5,941 bases of DNA. Source: JBBRUG01 sp038247995. Its GTDB lineage: Bacteria; Chloroflexota; Chloroflexia; Chloroflexales; Chloroflexaceae. A model generated the notes under the pieces. It did not search any database. It was not told where the DNA came from and saw nothing but the letters and a program-made list of their open reading frames with translations. The stretch is from the NCBI GenBank assembly GCA_038247995.1, contig JBBRUG010000352.1:1-5941 (forward strand), in the 5' to 3' direction. Each line of letters begins with the position of its first letter. The stretch's first letter is position 1. This document shows positions 1-5,434 of the stretch, piece after piece. A program made the translations under genes and the position numbers.

Positions 1-370
1 AGCCGCCCCGCTGGCAGCCGTCTGGATCGGGACTCGTGTCGGCATAACGGGAACCAGCAAACTGCGGATGTTCGCCGTCGAGCGGTGGAATGATCGTGTA
101 GACCAGGACGGAGTCACCACGCGCCGAGGCTGCTGCTAGAACGCCGCAGTTTGCGGCCGAGATTCGCGCCCAGCTCCCGCCCGCGCCAGCGGGGTCGGCT
201 GCACGGGGTGTTGGGTGGCTTGACGATAACAAGACATACGTATGCTATTCTTAGGTTTTATGCCTGAAAAACATGACATCCTTTCGCCCGTGATAGATCC
301 GTAAAAATGCATATTCCACAGTGAAATCACTTACTTTTTTACTATGCGGATACGTTACTGGTGTATCATC
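1..370. other. Left-edge region without a recognisable gene
   Basis: No product can be assigned here. Two frames stay open to the left edge: a plus-strand frame ending at a TAG at 137-139, and a minus-strand frame running leftwards from about position 160 that reads like protein (it contains SVLVYTIIPPLDGEH). Either could be the end of a neighbouring gene, and I cannot choose between them. A hairpin at 143-157 (GCCGCA, loop GTT, TGCGGC) lies just after the plus-strand stop, which slightly favours a plus-strand gene ending there, but no T-run follows. A 10-base perfect palindrome CATACGTATG sits at 235-244. From about 225 the base composition turns visibly AT-rich and stays so to 823. The short minus-strand frame at 136-330 resembles no known protein and is probably not a gene. 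Confidence 0.4.
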
Positions 371-859
371 TTATGAAGTGATAAGAAGGTACTGTTTAGC
401 CTGCCATGTATTGTTTTCAGAGATCAGCATATATCCGAGACCAAATGCTTGAGCGCTCTTTTGTACCTCGTTGTCTGGTATGGTGAGCAGGATAATAATC
501 GTTGGTCCGGTAAACCCATCTGGAGGCTGTGGCATTGTGGGTGCTTGCGTGGTTGAACGAACGCTGATCGTTCCTGCACTTTCCGCTTCAATGGTCGTTA
601 CGTGTATCTGTGCCTGCGTGAGGTAGGACGTAAGGAGCGTACGAATTTCAGGAGGTAGGGAACCAGTTCCATCATTACGAGCAGGATCAATATACAGAAC
701 GGGCTGTGCTAACCATCGTGAACTCAATCGGTCAGTAACGTCACGCTGTTGAAAAAAAGTCGTAAATGCCGTGTCATAGTGAGCATGGGTGATTCTATCA
801 GCAGAAAATGGTATGTAAAATACGGCTCTTGGCCACTTTTGGTGAAGCTCAGCCAGCAA
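371..859 (-). CDS. Unrecognised AT-rich gene fragment, 5' end replaced by insertion-sequence end
   Basis: I do not recognise this protein. The open frame runs to a TAA at 371-373. Its nominal start is a TTG at 859 inside the insertion sequence, without a Shine-Dalgarno sequence, and the first dozen residues are encoded by the terminal repeat of the element. The native part therefore starts at about 823 (from VFYIPFSADR onward, about 150 residues) and lacks its original N-terminus. It is soluble-looking, with no signal peptide, membrane helix or cysteine motif. It has a Pro/Thr/Gln-rich middle (TTQAPTMPQPPDG) followed by a hydrophobic strand-like stretch (TIIILLTIP). Codon use is much more AT-rich than in every other gene of the window, which suggests a foreign origin. 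It could be the C-terminal domain of a larger accessory protein. Expression from the present start is doubtful. Confidence 0.45.
   Translation of the reverse strand: MLAELHQKWPRAVFYIPFSADRITHAHYDTAFTTFFQQRDVTDRLSSRWLAQPVLYIDPARNDGTGSLPPEIRTLLTSYLTQAQIHVTTIEAESAGTISVRSTTQAPTMPQPPDGFTGPTIIILLTIPDNEVQKSAQAFGLGYMLISENNTWQAKQYLLITS
816..823. repeat. Left copy of probable 8-bp target duplication (degenerate)
   Basis: TAAAATAC directly abuts the left end of the ISL3 element. The eight bases abutting the right end (2622-2629) are TAAAAGAA, so six of eight positions agree. Eight bases is the usual duplication length for ISL3-family elements. The two mismatches imply mutation since insertion, or that the match is partly chance in AT-rich DNA. 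Confidence 0.5.
824..846 (+). repeat. Left terminal inverted repeat of ISL3 element
   Basis: The repeat starts GGCTCTTGGCCACTTTTGG and matches the right-end copy at 2599-2621 in inverted orientation at all 23 positions. Beyond it, a weaker match (CCAGCA on both sides, offset by one base) extends inward. It is the binding and cleavage site for the transposase. Confidence 0.95.
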
Positions 860-2542
860 GGAGCACCCGGCGCTGGAGGAGTGGGAAGCTCGCCCTGCCG
901 AATATCGCCCGCTTGAGCATTTTCAGCCGGTTAATTTCACCCTCGACTGGCCCAGTGCTCCAGGGCAGTTCAACTCCGGCGCGGACAGCGTCATAATCAC
1001 GGCGCAAGCTGGCCGCAAAGCTCTGGAATGGCTTGAGCGTACTGGTTGCCGCCTGCTCCAGCCAGCGATCCAGTGCCTCGGGGGCGCGGGTTCGAACGAG
1101 CGAGGCGAAGTCTTCGGTCAAGCTGATGGCTTCTTCCAGATCCGGGTGGGCCTCGCGCAGCTTCTCAAGGCGTTCAACCGTCAGCGTATCGCGTTTCTCC
1201 GGGCGCTGGAGCACCGGCCACACCGCATTTCGCGGCGTGAGCGGCCGCTGTTCCAGCACGATCACCGTGCCGTCACCGCTTGCACGCTTTTTCGTCGGGA
1301 TGCCCAGCGCCTTGCGCAGCCGGGTGATGAAGCTGAAGACGGTCACACGCTTGCCCGTGTAGCCGCGCTCGATCACCTCCTTCCAGAGCGCCGTACCATT
1401 TCGGCAGCTCGCATTCCAGCGCTCGATGAGGAAGGGGAGGAAGGGGTCGAGCACGCCGGGCTGGCGCGGCACCCGAGGCTGGCGCTCGGGAAAACTCGGC
1501 GTGCGTCGGCGTGCGGAGGTAGGAACGCACCGTGTTGCGGTTGAGGCCGAGCTCGCGCCCAGTCGCTCGGATTGGCCAGCCTTGAGCGTGAAGCTCCCGC
1601 GCCCGCGCATAGCGTGCCACGCGTGCGGCACGACGCTGCTCGGTCTGCGCCTGATGCTTGGGCGATTGGGTTGGCGGCGGGAGGAGCGCCACCAGGTCCT
1701 CGGTCGTGAGTGGTGCCATGCTGGCCTCGGCCGCCGGTGTTTGTCCCGCGACTGCAGTAGGCTTTGTGGCCTTGGTCAGGAGTTCAGCGTGCTGTTCGAA
1801 CACGGGCAAGAGCGCATCGGCGAGGTTCCCCAACACATGGAAGCGGTCGGCTACCTGCCTAGCCTGGGGTGCATCCTTCGTGGCGCCCTGGGCATAGGTC
1901 CCAGCACGATCACGGGCGATGATGCGGATGGTGGGGTGCTGCTTCAACCATGCGGCGAGGGTCTCGGCATCGCGGTCTTCGAGCAGGGCAATGGGACACT
2001 GGCGCTCAAGGTCGGTAATGATCGTCCCATAGCGCTGACCTTCTCTTCCAGGCCCAGTCGTCGATGCCGACAATCTCGGGCGCTGGCGGCTCGGGGAGCG
2101 GGAGGCGGCGAACAAGCCGAAGAAACGTATTACGGCTGGCATCCCGGTCAAGCTCACGGCTCAGCCGTGCGCCAGGGTTGCCACCCAAGGCGAGGCCCAA
2201 CTGCTGTTGCTGATGGGCCAAACGGAGAGACCGTCGTGCTGATGGCGCGACCAAGGAGGGGAGGCGCGCGGTGAAGATCTTGCGCGGGCAAGCCGTGTTG
2301 TCGCAGAAGAACTTGCGAACCAAAAGGTGGAGTCTGACGATGAGGTCGGCCCAGGGCAAGTCGGCGACCGTACGCTGGTAGTGGCTATGGACACGCTCCG
2401 CCGGGAGGCGACAGGAGGGGCAGGGGCAGTCAGGAACGATGGCCTCAAGCTCGACCGTGACCGTTTGGTCTTCGCGCTCAATGCGCACCTGGTTGACCTG
2501 GAAACTGGCGCCCAGCGGTAGGAGATAAGGCAGCAAATCCAT
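849..2542 (-). pseudogene. ISL3-family transposase, broken by two +1 frameshifts
   Basis: This DDE transposase would cut and paste the surrounding element. It starts at ATG 2542 behind a strong AAGGAGG and ends at a TGA at 849-851. The N-terminus holds a zinc-ribbon (C41-x2-C44 with C80-x4-C85), then a helix-turn-helix-like stretch near residues 122-147, then the first catalytic region GIDDWAWKR (residues 159-167). The second frame carries RYGTIITDLE, the IARDRAGTYAQGA region and RQVADRFHVLGNL, plus a second inserted helix-turn-helix (ATGRELGLNRNTVRSYLR). The third frame carries STGPVEGEINRLKMLKRAIFGR, with the last catalytic glutamate. One extra base near 2041-2042 and one in the four-base run at 1491-1494 separate the frames. 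Removing both gives 564 codons exactly (563 residues), a normal length for this family. Either the gene is recently dead or the bases are sequencing errors. Confidence 0.92.
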
Positions 2543-2548
2543 GGCTGA

Positions 2549-2555
2549 CCTCCTT
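2549..2555 (-). promoter_or_regulatory. Shine-Dalgarno of the transposase
   Basis: On the minus strand AAGGAGG lies six bases before the ATG at 2542. It fixes this ATG as the transposase start rather than the longer out-of-frame opening from 2646, which reads through the right terminal repeat. Confidence 0.8.
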
Positions 2556-2598
2556 GTATGCTGCTACGACAGGAGTCAGTATACGCCTGCTGGGTCGA

Positions 2599-2621
2599 TT
2601 CACCAAAAGTGGCCAAGAGCC
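2599..2621 (-). repeat. Right terminal inverted repeat of ISL3 element
   Basis: It is the exact inverted copy of 824-846 over 23 bases. It lies upstream of the transposase start, so any transposase promoter must lie between here and about 2556 or be supplied from outside the element. Confidence 0.95.
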
Positions 2622-2629
2622 TAAAAGAA
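2622..2629. repeat. Right copy of probable 8-bp target duplication (degenerate)
   Basis: TAAAAGAA abuts the right end of the element and matches the left copy (816-823) at six of eight bases. On the minus strand it reads TTCTTTTA, which finishes the open frame of the IS66-like fragment before the element begins. Confidence 0.5.
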
Positions 2630-2806
2630 ACCGGCCTTGACAACATCGTCCTGACTCAGCCGGTAACGCCCCCGCAAGACCGCCATCAACGCGGTTGCCC
2701 GCGCACCAAACGCGCCGGGCGGGGCATCGGGCGGCAGGTCCGCCGTCACCCACTGCTGGCACGTCGGGCAACAACAGGCGTGCCGCAGCAACCCGCGGGT
2801 CGTTAC
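2622..2806 (-). pseudogene. IS66-like transposase fragment
   Basis: This minus-strand frame has no start codon of its own. It encodes about 60 residues: a cysteine-rich knuckle RHACCCPTCQQW, then TADLPPDAPPGAFGARATAL and MAVLRGRYRLSQDDVVK. This order (a CxxC zinc-finger, a proline-rich link to a GPR-like motif, then RYRLS) is what I know from the N-terminal third of IS66-family TnpC transposases, so I infer a remnant of such an element. No IS66 terminal repeat, TnpA or TnpB is seen. At its upstream end it runs into a flavin-oxidase-like gene fragment in another frame, with the junction near 2797-2806. At its downstream end it is cut by the ISL3 element. It is certainly not functional. The family call rests on motif memory and is moderate. 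Confidence 0.55.
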
Positions 2807-2987
2807 GGATGTGCTTCGCCTTGAGCAATGGCGGTTCCATTACGAGGAGCAGGCACTCCGGCTCGGCCACAAGTCAGACCGGCGACAGCACCGGTGTGCC
2901 GTCACGGCGCAACGTCGTCAAGATCAGCGTGGCCGGCACGGCATCAACGAGCAGATCGGCGAAGCCGGTGGGCAGTAGGCTACGCAT
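2797..2987 (-). pseudogene. Truncated PNPOx-like (PPOX-class) flavin-binding protein with in-frame stop
   Basis: Intact members of this split-barrel family bind FMN or F420 and reduce small substrates. The frame starts at ATG 2987 behind a weak GAGAAAG and reads MRSLLPTGFADLLVDAV, then ATLILTTLRRDGTPVLSPV, then TGA (2874-2876). It continues in the same frame with LVAEPECLLLVMEPPLLKAK and HIRNDPRVA. The pattern (an N-terminal helix, a TLRRDGTP strand turn, SPVW, then K-A-x-x-I/L-R-x-DPRVA) is typical of the first half of the family. The stop sits where SPVW normally has tryptophan, so a TGG to TGA change is the simplest reading. After DPRVA the family match ends and the IS66-like frame begins, so the second half of the barrel is missing. 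The gene has been killed twice. Confidence 0.6.
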
Positions 2988-3140
2988 TGCATGCTTTCTC
3001 TTAATATTGGTGACTACGGCGCCGGCGCAATGCCAACCAATACAACGAGGCGCACGCTAGCGGTATGGTGTACCTCGCAGGAGGGGCGGATCTCCGGTAC
3101 CATGCTACGGGGAAGTGGGGCTTCGGGCAAGGGGCAGACG
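2988..3140. other. Short non-coding stretch upstream of the PNPOx-like remnant, with an inverted repeat
   Basis: No gene is recognised here. A 7-bp perfect inverted repeat TATTGGT (3005-3011) / ACCAATA (3036-3042) encloses 24 bases that include the palindrome GGCGCC. It lies just upstream of the minus-strand start at 2987 and could be an old operator or a weak hairpin. An AGGAGG at about 3080 on the plus strand is too far from the next ATG (3101) to serve it well. Confidence 0.3.
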
Positions 3141-3281
3141 ATGGAACATCACGAAATGGTGGCCCTGACGGCCGATTGGCCACCGCTCAGCTTCACCGTC
3201 GCTGCCGTCCACCCGATCGCCCGTCGTGAGCCGCCGGATGACGTGTTTCAGATCGTCCAGACCTTTCCGTTCGGGCGCTGA
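3141..3281 (+). CDS. Small ORF of unknown function, convergent to the NUDIX gene
   Basis: The protein would be 46 residues, starting MEHHEMVALTADWPPLSFTV and ending FQIVQTFPFGR. I recognise no family. Support comes from an ATG at 3141 preceded by AGGGG about seven bases upstream, GC-rich third codon positions like the neighbours, and a TGA at 3279-3281 inside a palindrome shared with the NUDIX stop. Against it are the short length and the possibility that it is the tail of a longer decayed gene, since the same frame is open back to about 2991. There is no signal peptide or membrane segment. Confidence 0.3.
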   Translation: MEHHEMVALTADWPPLSFTVAAVHPIARREPPDDVFQIVQTFPFGR

Positions 3282-3289
3282 CTCAGCGC
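3275..3289. terminator. Palindrome over two convergent stop codons, possible bidirectional terminator
   Basis: GCGCTGACTCAGCGC is a perfect 15-base palindrome around a central C. The plus-strand TGA (3279-3281) and the minus-strand TGA of the NUDIX gene (3283-3285) both lie inside it. The RNA could form a 5-6 bp GC-rich stem with a small loop on either strand. No T-run follows on either side, so efficient intrinsic termination is not assured. Confidence 0.4.
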
Positions 3290-3774
3290 GTGAGTTGGAT
3301 GGGCGTCGCCGGGATTGTGCCGGCGAGCAATGGTTCAAGGAGATCGGCGAGACCCCGTGGGAAGAATACTTCGCGCGATTGCTGGATTTCGGCGAGTGAC
3401 CACCAGCGATGGGCGCGATAGGTGACGCGCTCGTGGGCGAGCAGATTGGCGAGGCTGATCGTCGGGTCGGCGATGGGGGCCAGGTAATAGCGTTCGTCGA
3501 TCTGCACCGGGCCGTCGGCAAGGGTCAGGCAAAACGTGCGCTGCCAGACGCACGGGCCGAGGGCGGGCAGGCGGATGCCGGTCTCTTCCCAGAGTTCGCG
3601 GAGCCCCGCCTGCACGAACTCCTCGCCCGACTCAACACCACCGCCGGGCGTCACCCGATAGATGCGCAGGTCGAGAGTGGCCGGATCGAGCGCAACGGCG
3701 TCTTCGTACTGAAAGCGCAACAGGCGGTGGGTGGGGTCAAGCAGGAGCATGCGCACCGTCGGGCGAACACGCAT
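3283..3774 (-). CDS. NUDIX hydrolase
   Basis: The protein is a 163-residue cytoplasmic hydrolase expected to cleave a nucleoside diphosphate linked to another group (X), using Mg2+ or Mn2+. The Nudix box is perfect: G45, E51, R59-E60-L61, E63-E64, G66 and I67 fit the G-x5-E-x7-REU-x-EE-x-GU pattern. It is preceded by the usual TPGGGVE strand turn. The rest (an N-terminal VRMLLLDPTHRLLRF strand and a C-terminal RWWSLAEIQQS helix) is a normal single-domain member with full length for the family. The ATG at 3774 is preceded by AAGGAGG (3781-3787) at good spacing, which fixes the start. The substrate cannot be read from the sequence; sanitation of damaged nucleotides or a house-cleaning role is only a family-level guess. 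It lies about 200 bases downstream of the nucleotidyltransferase gene on the same strand. Confidence 0.93.
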   Translation of the reverse strand: MRVRPTVRMLLLDPTHRLLRFQYEDAVALDPATLDLRIYRVTPGGGVESGEEFVQAGLRELWEETGIRLPALGPCVWQRTFCLTLADGPVQIDERYYLAPIADPTISLANLLAHERVTYRAHRWWSLAEIQQSREVFFPRGLADLLEPLLAGTIPATPIQLTR

Positions 3775-3976
3775 TCGCAGCCTCCTTCACTGGTTGGCAT
3801 CGGGAGGTACATCCAACGTATGGCGTTCGTCGTCGATCAACATGGCAAGGGTCGGCATATGCTGGCTACTGCTTAATGGGCGATGCGTGATCCCTGATGG
3901 TATCGACGCGCTACTCTCCGTTCTGCGCTTTTCAACCGTTCATTCAGTGGTTCAGTGACATGGTGTTCATCCGGGT
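3775..3976 (-). other. Gap between nucleotidyltransferase and NUDIX genes
   Basis: This 202-base gap holds the strong NUDIX ribosome-binding site (3781-3787) and the 23-codon frame described separately. I see no convincing terminator hairpin after the nucleotidyltransferase stop, so read-through into the NUDIX gene is possible. No clear sigma-70 promoter stands out on the minus strand. Confidence 0.35.
3787..3858 (-). CDS. Possible 23-codon ORF or 3' remnant upstream of NUDIX
   Basis: The frame reads MPTLAMLIDDERHTLDVPPD and then ANQ, and ends at a TGA (3787-3789) whose last base begins the AAGGAGG Shine-Dalgarno of the NUDIX gene. The peptide has the look of a genuine C-terminus (a hydrophobic strand, an acidic turn, then LDVP), but its ATG at 3858 has no clear ribosome-binding site. 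It may be a leader ORF coupling translation to the NUDIX gene, or the tail of a gene whose front is gone. I cannot identify a parent family. Confidence 0.25.
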   Translation of the reverse strand: MPTLAMLIDDERHTLDVPPDANQ

Positions 3977-4774
3977 TTACGTTGGCTCCCCGAGCAGATC
4001 AACGACGCGTAGTGGGGCATCACGCAGGTTTTCGCCCGCCCACGGTGTCGGCCAACAACCGCCAAGCGGCGTAGCGGCATGCTCGGCGAGTGTGCGATAC
4101 CCCGCCAGCTTCATCTCCGGCTGTGGCTCAGCAATGAATTGGAGATAGCGCGTCACGTAGTCGGGGGCGTGCTGGTGCAGCCAGGCGTACGCGATTTTGT
4201 CACCGGGCCAGGGCATGCGCCGGATGGTGAAATAACCATACCAGAGGTCGCTGTGGCCGTAGAGCGCCATGCGGATCGCGGCAATGGTCTGGTAATGCGG
4301 ATCCGGCGACTGCACCATCCGCTCAATGACGGCAAGATTGTAGTTCAGGGAGAACCAGGCGCTGTAGGCTGCGGTCGCATCAGGGGGATGTGGTGCACCG
4401 TGGGCTTGAGCTATCTGCTGCGCTTGCTGCACCCTGCCACTGGGATCGTACACAATGTCCCCTGTCGCCAACCAGCGCCACGGGGCTGCCAGCGGATCGT
4501 CGTGCGCCGGCGGCGCGGCTGTCTGCTGAATCTGATTGAGGGCATGCGCCGCGACGAAAATCACATCCGCGAAGCGCCCGCCAATGCGGCTGACCCCGAC
4601 GTACCAGAGGGGCGATTGATCGGTGATCACGACGATATCATAGTCGCTGGCGGGAGTCAGCCGCTGCGCCGGAAGCGAGCCGATGAGCAGCACACCAATC
4701 ACCCGTACATCGGCAGGGAGGCGGGCGAGCGCGCTCTGGAGCGGCGGGGGGATATGGCGTTCAGGTGGTTGCAT
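3977..4774 (-). CDS. Nucleotidyltransferase-fold protein (antibiotic-NTase-like)
   Basis: The protein has 265 residues. It carries the minimal nucleotidyltransferase signature: LLIGS (G32-S33) followed by S43-D44-Y45-D46, the two metal-binding aspartates, and a third acidic residue, D70, in RFADVIFV. Known members move an AMP or other nucleotide from NTP onto a small molecule (aminoglycosides, lincosamides), a protein or RNA. The C-terminal part (about residues 130-265) looks helical, with AYSAWFSLNYNLAVIERM and many aromatic residues, as in the substrate-binding half of antibiotic nucleotidyltransferases. No HEPN partner is beside it, so a MntA/HepT-type toxin-antitoxin pair is unlikely. Its ATG at 4774 overlaps the end of the DUF5990-like gene by 14 bases and has only a poor, very close AGAGGG, pointing to translational coupling. 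The substrate is unknown. Confidence 0.8.
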   Translation of the reverse strand: MQPPERHIPPPLQSALARLPADVRVIGVLLIGSLPAQRLTPASDYDIVVITDQSPLWYVGVSRIGGRFADVIFVAAHALNQIQQTAAPPAHDDPLAAPWRWLATGDIVYDPSGRVQQAQQIAQAHGAPHPPDATAAYSAWFSLNYNLAVIERMVQSPDPHYQTIAAIRMALYGHSDLWYGYFTIRRMPWPGDKIAYAWLHQHAPDYVTRYLQFIAEPQPEMKLAGYRTLAEHAATPLGGCWPTPWAGENLRDAPLRVVDLLGEPT

Positions 4775-5219
4775 AACCCTCTGAATGCTTCACGCATTCC
4801 CAGCCAGAACCAATCAGTTCCACCAGCGCTGCTTTGCGTGCGCTGAACGCGGCTTGGAGCGCGCAGCCTTCCGCCTGGGCAGCGGCGACGAGTTCCGGAG
4901 TGATCCCGGCGAGCGGGATCTTCCAGCGCCGAGTCCAGACGGTTGCGCCAATCGGGCGATAGCCGAGGTACAGGAAGCGCCCCTGGCGTGGGCCGTGGAC
5001 GAATGGGCCGACGTAATCGATGGAGTCATCCGGGATGCGAGCAGCAATCTTCACGCGGAAGCGCAGCGTCCCGTCGGGCGACGGCGTGCCCGGATGCAGC
5101 GCCCCGGCCTTGTCTTGTGCGCCGAAGTCCATTGCCTGCTCCTCGTGCGCAGTGGGCGGCGGGTCGTGACAGATCAGTAGGAGGGTGAGCGGGATGGTAT
5201 CTGGGCGTTGGGTGGGCAT
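4761..5219 (-). CDS. DUF5990-like protein
   Basis: The protein has 152 residues and no known biochemical role. I match it to DUF5990 by the order of motifs: an N-terminal IPLTLLLICHDPPP strand, FGAQDK (residues 32-37), an H-x-G then DG turn, VGPFVHGPRQGRFLYLGY (about 70-87), TRRWKIPLAGIT, and a C-terminal LIGSGWEC. No signal peptide or membrane segment is seen, so it is probably cytoplasmic and beta-rich. I chose ATG 5219 because GGAG lies seven bases upstream and the family similarity starts there. The frame stays open to an ATG at 5411, but that extension looks like untranslated DNA and would consume the divergent promoter region. The stop lies inside the start of the nucleotidyltransferase gene, so the two are probably made together. 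Confidence 0.75.
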   Translation of the reverse strand: MPTQRPDTIPLTLLLICHDPPPTAHEEQAMDFGAQDKAGALHPGTPSPDGTLRFRVKIAARIPDDSIDYVGPFVHGPRQGRFLYLGYRPIGATVWTRRWKIPLAGITPELVAAAQAEGCALQAAFSARKAALVELIGSGWECVKHSEGYATT

Positions 5220-5434
5220 CGTTGGTCTCCACGGAGAGCGTCCACTGCATAGCGCCGAAGGGCATGTGTCTGCGGCTTGTGAGCAAGCAGATCCGTTACG
5301 GGTGTTGCGGGAAGCGCCAACGCTTCCGCCGCGAGTCTGAGGCAGAGTGCATAGCTCGTAGTGTAGCATAGCCGCAACCACGCAGATCCGTAGATGATGG
5401 AGGCTGCGCACGACCAGAGAACGCGGAGTACGTC
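5220..5434. promoter_or_regulatory. Divergent intergenic region, presumed promoters for both directions
   Basis: This is the only sizeable gap upstream of both the minus-strand DUF5990/nucleotidyltransferase genes and the plus-strand VOC gene, so promoters for both should lie here. I cannot point to a convincing -35/-10 pair on either strand. No operator-like long inverted repeat or riboswitch-like structure is evident. Confidence 0.4.

Larger units (their letters stand above)
824..2621 (-). mobile_element. ISL3-family insertion sequence, complete ends, dead transposase
   Basis: The element is 1798 bp long, bounded by perfect 23-bp inverted repeats (824-846 and 2599-2621) and flanked by an imperfect 8-bp direct repeat. 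It carries one gene, a transposase on the minus strand that fills nearly all of it. The transposase stop is only three bases inside the left repeat, and the start is about 55 bases inside the right one. Size, repeat length, target-duplication length and protein motifs all fit the ISL3 family. The ends look functional and could be mobilised in trans by an intact copy elsewhere, but the resident transposase reading frame is broken twice. Confidence 0.93.

Noticed and set aside
313..340. AGTGA/TCACT repeat followed by a T-rich run, as a plus-strand terminator
   Set aside because: The loop would be only two bases, too small for a stable hairpin, and the T-run is separated from the stem. No plus-strand gene clearly ends upstream.
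1491..2042. Programmed frameshifting to make the transposase
   Set aside because: Both joins need a +1 shift, neither site is a classic slippery heptamer, and I know of no such double shift in the ISL3 family. Simple indels explain it better.
1426..2274. Long plus-strand open frame across the insertion sequence
   Set aside because: It is antisense to the transposase, whose zinc-ribbon and catalytic motifs are unmistakable on the minus strand. The plus frame has no recognisable protein features.
3409..3876. Plus-strand ORF opposite the NUDIX gene
   Set aside because: The minus strand has a perfect Nudix box and a strong ribosome-binding site, so the plus-strand frame is a by-product of GC-rich codons.
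4079..4846. Plus-strand ORF of 255 codons opposite the nucleotidyltransferase
   Set aside because: It is a shadow of the minus-strand gene, which carries the G-S and D-x-D motifs. The plus-strand product resembles nothing.
5220..5411. N-terminal extension of the DUF5990-like gene to the ATG at 5411
   Set aside because: The extension lacks family similarity and has odd cysteine- and serine-rich composition. A good ribosome-binding site precedes the ATG at 5219.
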